From: Thermogemmatispora sp042408965
GTDB lineage: Bacteria; Chloroflexota; Ktedonobacteria; Ktedonobacterales; Ktedonobacteraceae
Length of the DNA stretch: 64,000 nt
Assembly: GCA_042408965.1 (NCBI GenBank)
Contig: JBHOQN010000089.1
Coordinates: forward strand, 62,001 to 126,000
Direction of reading: 5' to 3'
Position 1 is the first letter of the stretch. Each line of letters begins with the position of its first letter. Shown piece by piece: positions 60,518-64,000 of this stretch. A program made the position numbers and the translations under genes. The notes under the pieces were generated by a model. The model was not told the origin of the DNA, did not search any database, and was given only the letters and a program-made list of their open reading frames with translations.

Positions 60518-61627
60518 TCATTTGAGATATTTCTGGACGTCCTGATTGAACTCGGCCTGGGTCCTGGCAAAGACCGCCCGCCCGTTGTCAGGACGTGTCA
60601 GGAAAAAGTAGTAGTCTGAGTGCGCCGGCGCGGCCGCTGCCTCCAGGCTCGCCAGACTGGGACTGCAGATCGGCGTGGGCGGCCAGCCTTTGTGTGTGTA
60701 GGTATTCCAGGGACTGTTGGGAACAGTCACAGAGCCGGCTGTCACCAGGGCAGCCCAGTAGGATTTTGTGCCGGGCTGCGAATCGCGTGCATACTCGACG
60801 GTGGGATCAGAGTCGAGAAAACCGGCGGTCTCGGCGTTGGGCCGATAGACGCGATTCCAGTACACGCTGGCAACCAGGGGCCGATCGCTGTCAAAGGCCA
60901 CCTCACGCTCAACGATGGAGGCCAGCGTGACCATCTGATAGAGCGTCATCTGGTGGGCCGCGGCCGTGGTGTCGAGATGATACTGCGTGACCTTCATCTG
61001 AAACTCGTTCAACAGCCGATCGATGACGTCGGTGGCTGTGGCGTCCAGAGCGAAAAAGTAGGTGTCTGGGAAGAGCAGCCCCTCCATGGTGCCACCCGCG
61101 GGAATCTGCTTGAGCACGGGAAATTTAGTGCGATCCGGGAAGGTTGTCGGATGCTTCGTGTAATTGAGAAATGCCTGCTTATCAAAACGCGGCAGACCGG
61201 CGGCGTCGATCTTGGCAGCAATCTGCTCCAGGCGCCAGCCCTCTGGAATGCGCACGACAACTTCATCGGGCTGTCCTGTCATCAGTGCATCAATGATGTC
61301 ACTGATATTCATGCTGGTGTTCAGGTTGCGATAGACTCCGGCCTGCAAATGCTGATCCAGCCCCTTGATGCGCGCCCAGAAACGAAAGGCGAGGGTGTTG
61401 TGAATCAGGCCTTTGGCCTGCAGATCGTCGGCCAGTTGCTGAATACTCTCGTTCTCTTGTACGACAATCGTGACACTATGACCCTGGCCCGGAGGGCTGG
61501 CAGGTTGCAGAATCGCTGTTGTGGTGTTCCAGGCCAGGTAGACACCGCCCAGGACCAGCGCAAAAACCAGAAACACGACAATAATGGCCCCCCGCGAGCG
61601 GGGTGGATGAGGACCTCGCTTGCTCAT
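60518..61627 (-). CDS. mltG: Endolytic murein transglycosylase MltG
   Basis: 369 residues. One N-terminal membrane helix (about 13-35), a LysM-like segment, then the YceG catalytic domain with LLFPDTYFF, the catalytic Glu in LASIVEREVAF, and NTYTHKGWPPTPICSPS near the C-terminus. MltG cleaves nascent glycan strands and sets their length. It starts 2 nt after the ruvX stop, the common ruvX-mltG arrangement. Confidence 0.95.
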   Translation of the reverse strand: MSKRGPHPPRSRGAIIVVFLVFALVLGGVYLAWNTTTAILQPASPPGQGHSVTIVVQENESIQQLADDLQAKGLIHNTLAFRFWARIKGLDQHLQAGVYRNLNTSMNISDIIDALMTGQPDEVVVRIPEGWRLEQIAAKIDAAGLPRFDKQAFLNYTKHPTTFPDRTKFPVLKQIPAGGTMEGLLFPDTYFFALDATATDVIDRLLNEFQMKVTQYHLDTTAAAHQMTLYQMVTLASIVEREVAFDSDRPLVASVYWNRVYRPNAETAGFLDSDPTVEYARDSQPGTKSYWAALVTAGSVTVPNSPWNTYTHKGWPPTPICSPSLASLEAAAAPAHSDYYFFLTRPDNGRAVFARTQAEFNQDVQKYLK

Positions 61628-61629
61628 AG

Positions 61630-62115
61630 TTACGCATCCTCTGTCGCTTGGTGCAGGTGATTCAGGTATTCTTGCAGAATGACGGCCGCCGCAAGAGCAT
61701 CGATCCCCTGGCGGTTCCTGCGCCGCCTGCCCTTGCCACCCTGACGCCCACCACGCCTGGAACGCCCGCCCTCCTCCTCGAGTTTCCGCTCTGCAAGCAA
61801 TCGTTGCGCCTCCACCGTCGAGAGGCGCTCATCCCAGAGCACGACTGGAATGCTTACCTGGTGTTTCAAACGCTCTGCAAAGGCCTGCACACGCCGTCCC
61901 TGCTCATGAATCTGGCCATCCAGGCTGATCGGCAGCCCAACAACGAGGGTCGCCACCTCTTGCTCCTCTACGAGCTGGCGTATCGCTGCCCAGAGGTGGG
62001 CCTGATCGCGCGCGACGTGCAAGGTCGTCATGGGTGAGGCCAGGAGCTGGGAGGCGTCGCTTACGGCGACTCCGATCCTGGCTTCCCCTACATCTAAGGC
62101 GAGTATGCGGGCCAT
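61630..62115 (-). CDS. ruvX: Holliday junction resolvase-like RuvX (YqgF)
   Basis: 161 residues, RNase H-like fold. LALDVGEARIGVAVSD holds the first Asp, VVGLPISLDG is next, WDERLSTVEA carries the Glu, and GIDALAAAVILQEYL carries the last Asp. YqgF is implicated in 16S rRNA 5' processing and proposed as an anti-termination or junction nuclease. A basic Arg/Gly-rich insert (around 117-136) precedes the last motif and could bind RNA. Confidence 0.93.
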   Translation of the reverse strand: MARILALDVGEARIGVAVSDASQLLASPMTTLHVARDQAHLWAAIRQLVEEQEVATLVVGLPISLDGQIHEQGRRVQAFAERLKHQVSIPVVLWDERLSTVEAQRLLAERKLEEEGGRSRRGGRQGGKGRRRRNRQGIDALAAAVILQEYLNHLHQATEDA

Positions 62116-62231
62116 AAGCAGTTTGGGTTACGCTCTGACATCCTACTATTATCTATAGCATTCTAACGAAGCGATTTCTGTTCTGTCTACGCACATAGAT
62201 CATAATGGCGATCGCCCACCAGCAAAGGGGG

Positions 62232-62274
62232 GCGTTCAGGCGAACGGGTAGGGCTGGTCCGCCAGCCTGAACGC
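62232..62274. terminator. Inverted repeat downstream of the baseplate-J-like gene
   Basis: GCGTTCAGGC (62232-62241) and GCCTGAACGC (62265-62274) are a perfect 10-bp inverted repeat with a 23-nt loop. On the minus strand it is followed by CCCCCCTTTGC, so it may end the transcript of the gene that stops at 62307. Confidence 0.4.
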
Positions 62275-62306
62275 TCTGTTCTGGACTCGATCTACAGAGC
62301 AGCAAC

Positions 62307-64000
62307 CTACGATGAGGAGACAACATTTCGGTGAATGTGGATGTGATCCTGAATGAACGGCATCCAGGGGAAGAAGCTGGGACTGATGGTGATCGAGGCC
62401 TGCATATTCACCGCCTGCTTTCCAAGGCGAGTGGCGAGCAAGCCATTGAGGTCGCTGAGGGCCTCGTCCCTGGGTTTGCCGAGCAAGCCGTCCTGAATAT
62501 CCTGGTCGCTGATGTCCAGGGCGGCCTGGCCATCGGCCTTAAAGGAGAGCGCCAGGGTTTTGCCATCCCTGGCAGGCGTGCTCTTGAGGCCGGCGATGCT
62601 CACCGGCCGCTGGGGCACGAGGGCATAGCCGGGCTGCGCTCTGGCGATGCTGGCATTGAGGGCGGCGCGGGCACCCGCCTGGATATCGCTGGAGCGCACC
62701 ACGAGCACGGCGGCCTGGAGGGTGAGCGTGGCGGTAAAGGTGCCGCCTGGCGCAACCTGGCCAACAGCGGGACTGGCGCTGATCTGCTCCTGCTCGACGG
62801 GCCTGCCTGAGACATCGCCGTCATGCACATGCTCTGCCAGCCAGCTATGGAAGGCCTGCTGCAGGCGGGCATCCAGGCTGCCCTTGAGGGCCTTGACATC
62901 GGCGGCGGTCACCTGGGCGGCGTTGCCCACACCTCCGCCTGAGGTGGGATTGGGATTGGTCACGGTGAGACTGCCGCTCGAGGCGCCGATCTGCTGCAGG
63001 CTCTCCGGTGGAATGACTGTGATAGTATTGGCGGGCACATTGCCACCGGTGCCCGGATTGACGGCCTCGATCTGCACCGGGTAGGTGGCGCCTGGCGTGA
63101 TCAGCGGCTCAGCAGTGGTCCTGAACTGCACACCGCTGGCGGTGGTGATGATCGTGCCTGTGGGGATCACCAGGGAGCGCGTACTCTTGTTGGTGAACTC
63201 GGCGATCCCATGGGCGCGCACCACGCCGACCCTGGTCACGCCGCTGGCCTTACCCTGGGTGCTGGCGTCCTGCGTAAAGACAAGCACCTGAGCGGGCAGC
63301 GTGTGGGCGTTGAGATCCAGCCGGGTGGTGGAGCTGGCCGTAAAGCTGAGGGTCTGGCTGAAAGCTCGCGCGGGCAGCGTGAAGCTCACATCGGCGCTGG
63401 GAACATAGTAGGCCAGAGCACTGAGCAAGACCAGCAACAGGACCAGCAGCGCCACGAAGAGCAGCATGCCTCTGACAAAGCCGCCGCGTCTGGGAGCAGG
63501 GCGGCGTGGTGGGCGGGCGCTGCTGACGCGAGCTGCGGCTGGCCGGGGCTGGGGACGCGCAGATGCGCTCCGGGGCGGGGCAACAGGGGTCTGTGTCGGG
63601 CGGGCAGGCGGCGACTGCGGAGGCCCGGCCAGCGAGCCACTGACGATGCGCGGCACAGGGGAGGCCAGACGCGGCGGCAGTGCGCGTGTCGGCAGATCGT
63701 CGATCTCGGGTAGCTCCTCCTCATCTCCTGGCTCCTGGCGCGAGACGAGCGATGAGCTGGAGCGCGAGCGCGACCCGTACGCCGGCCGGGGCCGGGACAG
63801 CCCCGGCGCATCGGGCTCTTCCTCAAAGGCCTCAGCATGGCCGGCGGAACTCCAGGGCTCGGAGAGGTGCGTAGCGGGTAGTACGATATCTCCCTGATCC
63901 CCCAGATCCTCGACCTCAGCATCCAGCAGTACCCCGCCGCGCCCCGAGGAGATCTCAGGAATATCCTCCTCGATCTCATCGACAGGCACAAAGGCGCCGT
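62307..64000 (-). CDS. Baseplate J/gp47-like protein (5' end outside window)
   Basis: The frame is open to the right edge; 564 codons are visible. The N-terminal part is Pro/Arg/Ser-rich and cytoplasmic, followed by one membrane helix (GMLLFVALLVLLLVLLSAL). The outer part begins VSFTLPARAFSQTLSF and contains FTNKSTRSLVIPTGT and PVQIEAVNPGTGGNVPANTIT, the pattern of baseplate J/gp47-type domains in bacterial cell-surface proteins. No phage or contractile-injection genes are near, so this is probably an envelope protein of unknown role rather than a tail protein. Confidence 0.75.
   Translation of the reverse strand, partial: GAFVPVDEIEEDIPEISSGRGGVLLDAEVEDLGDQGDIVLPATHLSEPWSSAGHAEAFEEEPDAPGLSRPRPAYGSRSRSSSSLVSRQEPGDEEELPEIDDLPTRALPPRLASPVPRIVSGSLAGPPQSPPARPTQTPVAPPRSASARPQPRPAAARVSSARPPRRPAPRRGGFVRGMLLFVALLVLLLVLLSALAYYVPSADVSFTLPARAFSQTLSFTASSTTRLDLNAHTLPAQVLVFTQDASTQGKASGVTRVGVVRAHGIAEFTNKSTRSLVIPTGTIITTASGVQFRTTAEPLITPGATYPVQIEAVNPGTGGNVPANTITVIPPESLQQIGASSGSLTVTNPNPTSGGGVGNAAQVTAADVKALKGSLDARLQQAFHSWLAEHVHDGDVSGRPVEQEQISASPAVGQVAPGGTFTATLTLQAAVLVVRSSDIQAGARAALNASIARAQPGYALVPQRPVSIAGLKSTPARDGKTLALSFKADGQAALDISDQDIQDGLLGKPRDEALSDLNGLLATRLGKQAVNMQASITISPSFFPWMPFIQDHIHIHRNVVSSS

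Noticed and set aside
62307..64000. Phage or contractile injection baseplate locus
   Set aside because: Single baseplate-J-like protein with a membrane anchor and no other tail genes.
1..64000. tRNA, rRNA, CRISPR arrays, IS elements
   Set aside because: No cloverleaf with TTCGA loops, no spaced direct repeats and no transposase or terminal repeats were found on reading both strands.

Overview
The window is about 60% GC, densely packed and free of tRNA, rRNA, CRISPR or IS elements that I could recognise. Gene content points to a Chloroflexota bacterium, most likely class Ktedonobacteria (Thermogemmatispora-like). It has two Hanks-type Ser/Thr kinases, a DUF4388 (PATAN) protein, a STAND ATPase with TPRs, long low-complexity N-termini on surface proteins, PQQ and PD40 beta-propellers, a PIG-L deacetylase and an aerobic phenylacetate cluster. 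The taxonomic call is inference from style, not from a marker-gene comparison.

Layout. 0-8 kb: the 5' part of selB, then uvrC, an FmdB zinc-ribbon protein, a soluble histidine kinase and a PQQ propeller gene that appears frameshifted. 8-14 kb: a bcp-tetR operon with a clear promoter and operator, an aldehyde dehydrogenase, a DUF4388 protein and a glycosyltransferase. 14-20 kb: an apparently leaderless SDR gene, a pyruvoyl-tetrahydropterin synthase, an RNase D-like exonuclease fused to HEAT repeats, beta-carbonic anhydrase, PhoU, a PIG-L deacetylase and a membrane Ser/Thr kinase. 21-28 kb: a glycogen-synthase-like GT with a GH57 hydrolase, a P450 divergent from a TetR regulator, and a HEAT protein. 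28-36 kb: a lytic transglycosylase broken by an in-frame TAG, glmS with a leader that resembles a glmS ribozyme, nadE, a CoxG-like protein, and a CPA1 Na+/H+ antiporter behind a terminator-containing leader. 37-45 kb: a minus-strand phenylacetyl-CoA epoxidase-type operon (paaA-paaD-paaB-paaC-zinc ribbon-crotonase) driven from a strong promoter followed by a 22-bp palindrome, then an M16 protein with an altered zinc motif and an acyl-CoA dehydrogenase. 45-47.3 kb: a lower-GC module of an Mrr-type nuclease and a DNA methyltransferase. 47-58 kb: HAD phosphatase, dnaA translationally coupled to ridA, a soluble Ser/Thr kinase, a PD40 lipoprotein, an LCP cell-wall protein, and a STAND-TPR ATPase. 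58-64 kb: fmt, two very small membrane proteins, uppP, mltG, ruvX and a partial baseplate-J-like protein.

How the genes fit together. Cell-envelope functions recur (glmS, mltG, uppP, LCP protein, lytic transglycosylase). Aromatic and fatty-acid catabolism form one block: PaaA/B/C/D, two crotonases and an acyl-CoA dehydrogenase. Four regulatory DNA regions have promoter and palindrome geometry clear enough to predict control: bcp-tetR, P450/tetR, paaA and the antiporter leader. The strongest candidates for something undescribed are the glmS leader RNA, the antiporter attenuator, the Mrr-methyltransferase pair and the split PaaD.
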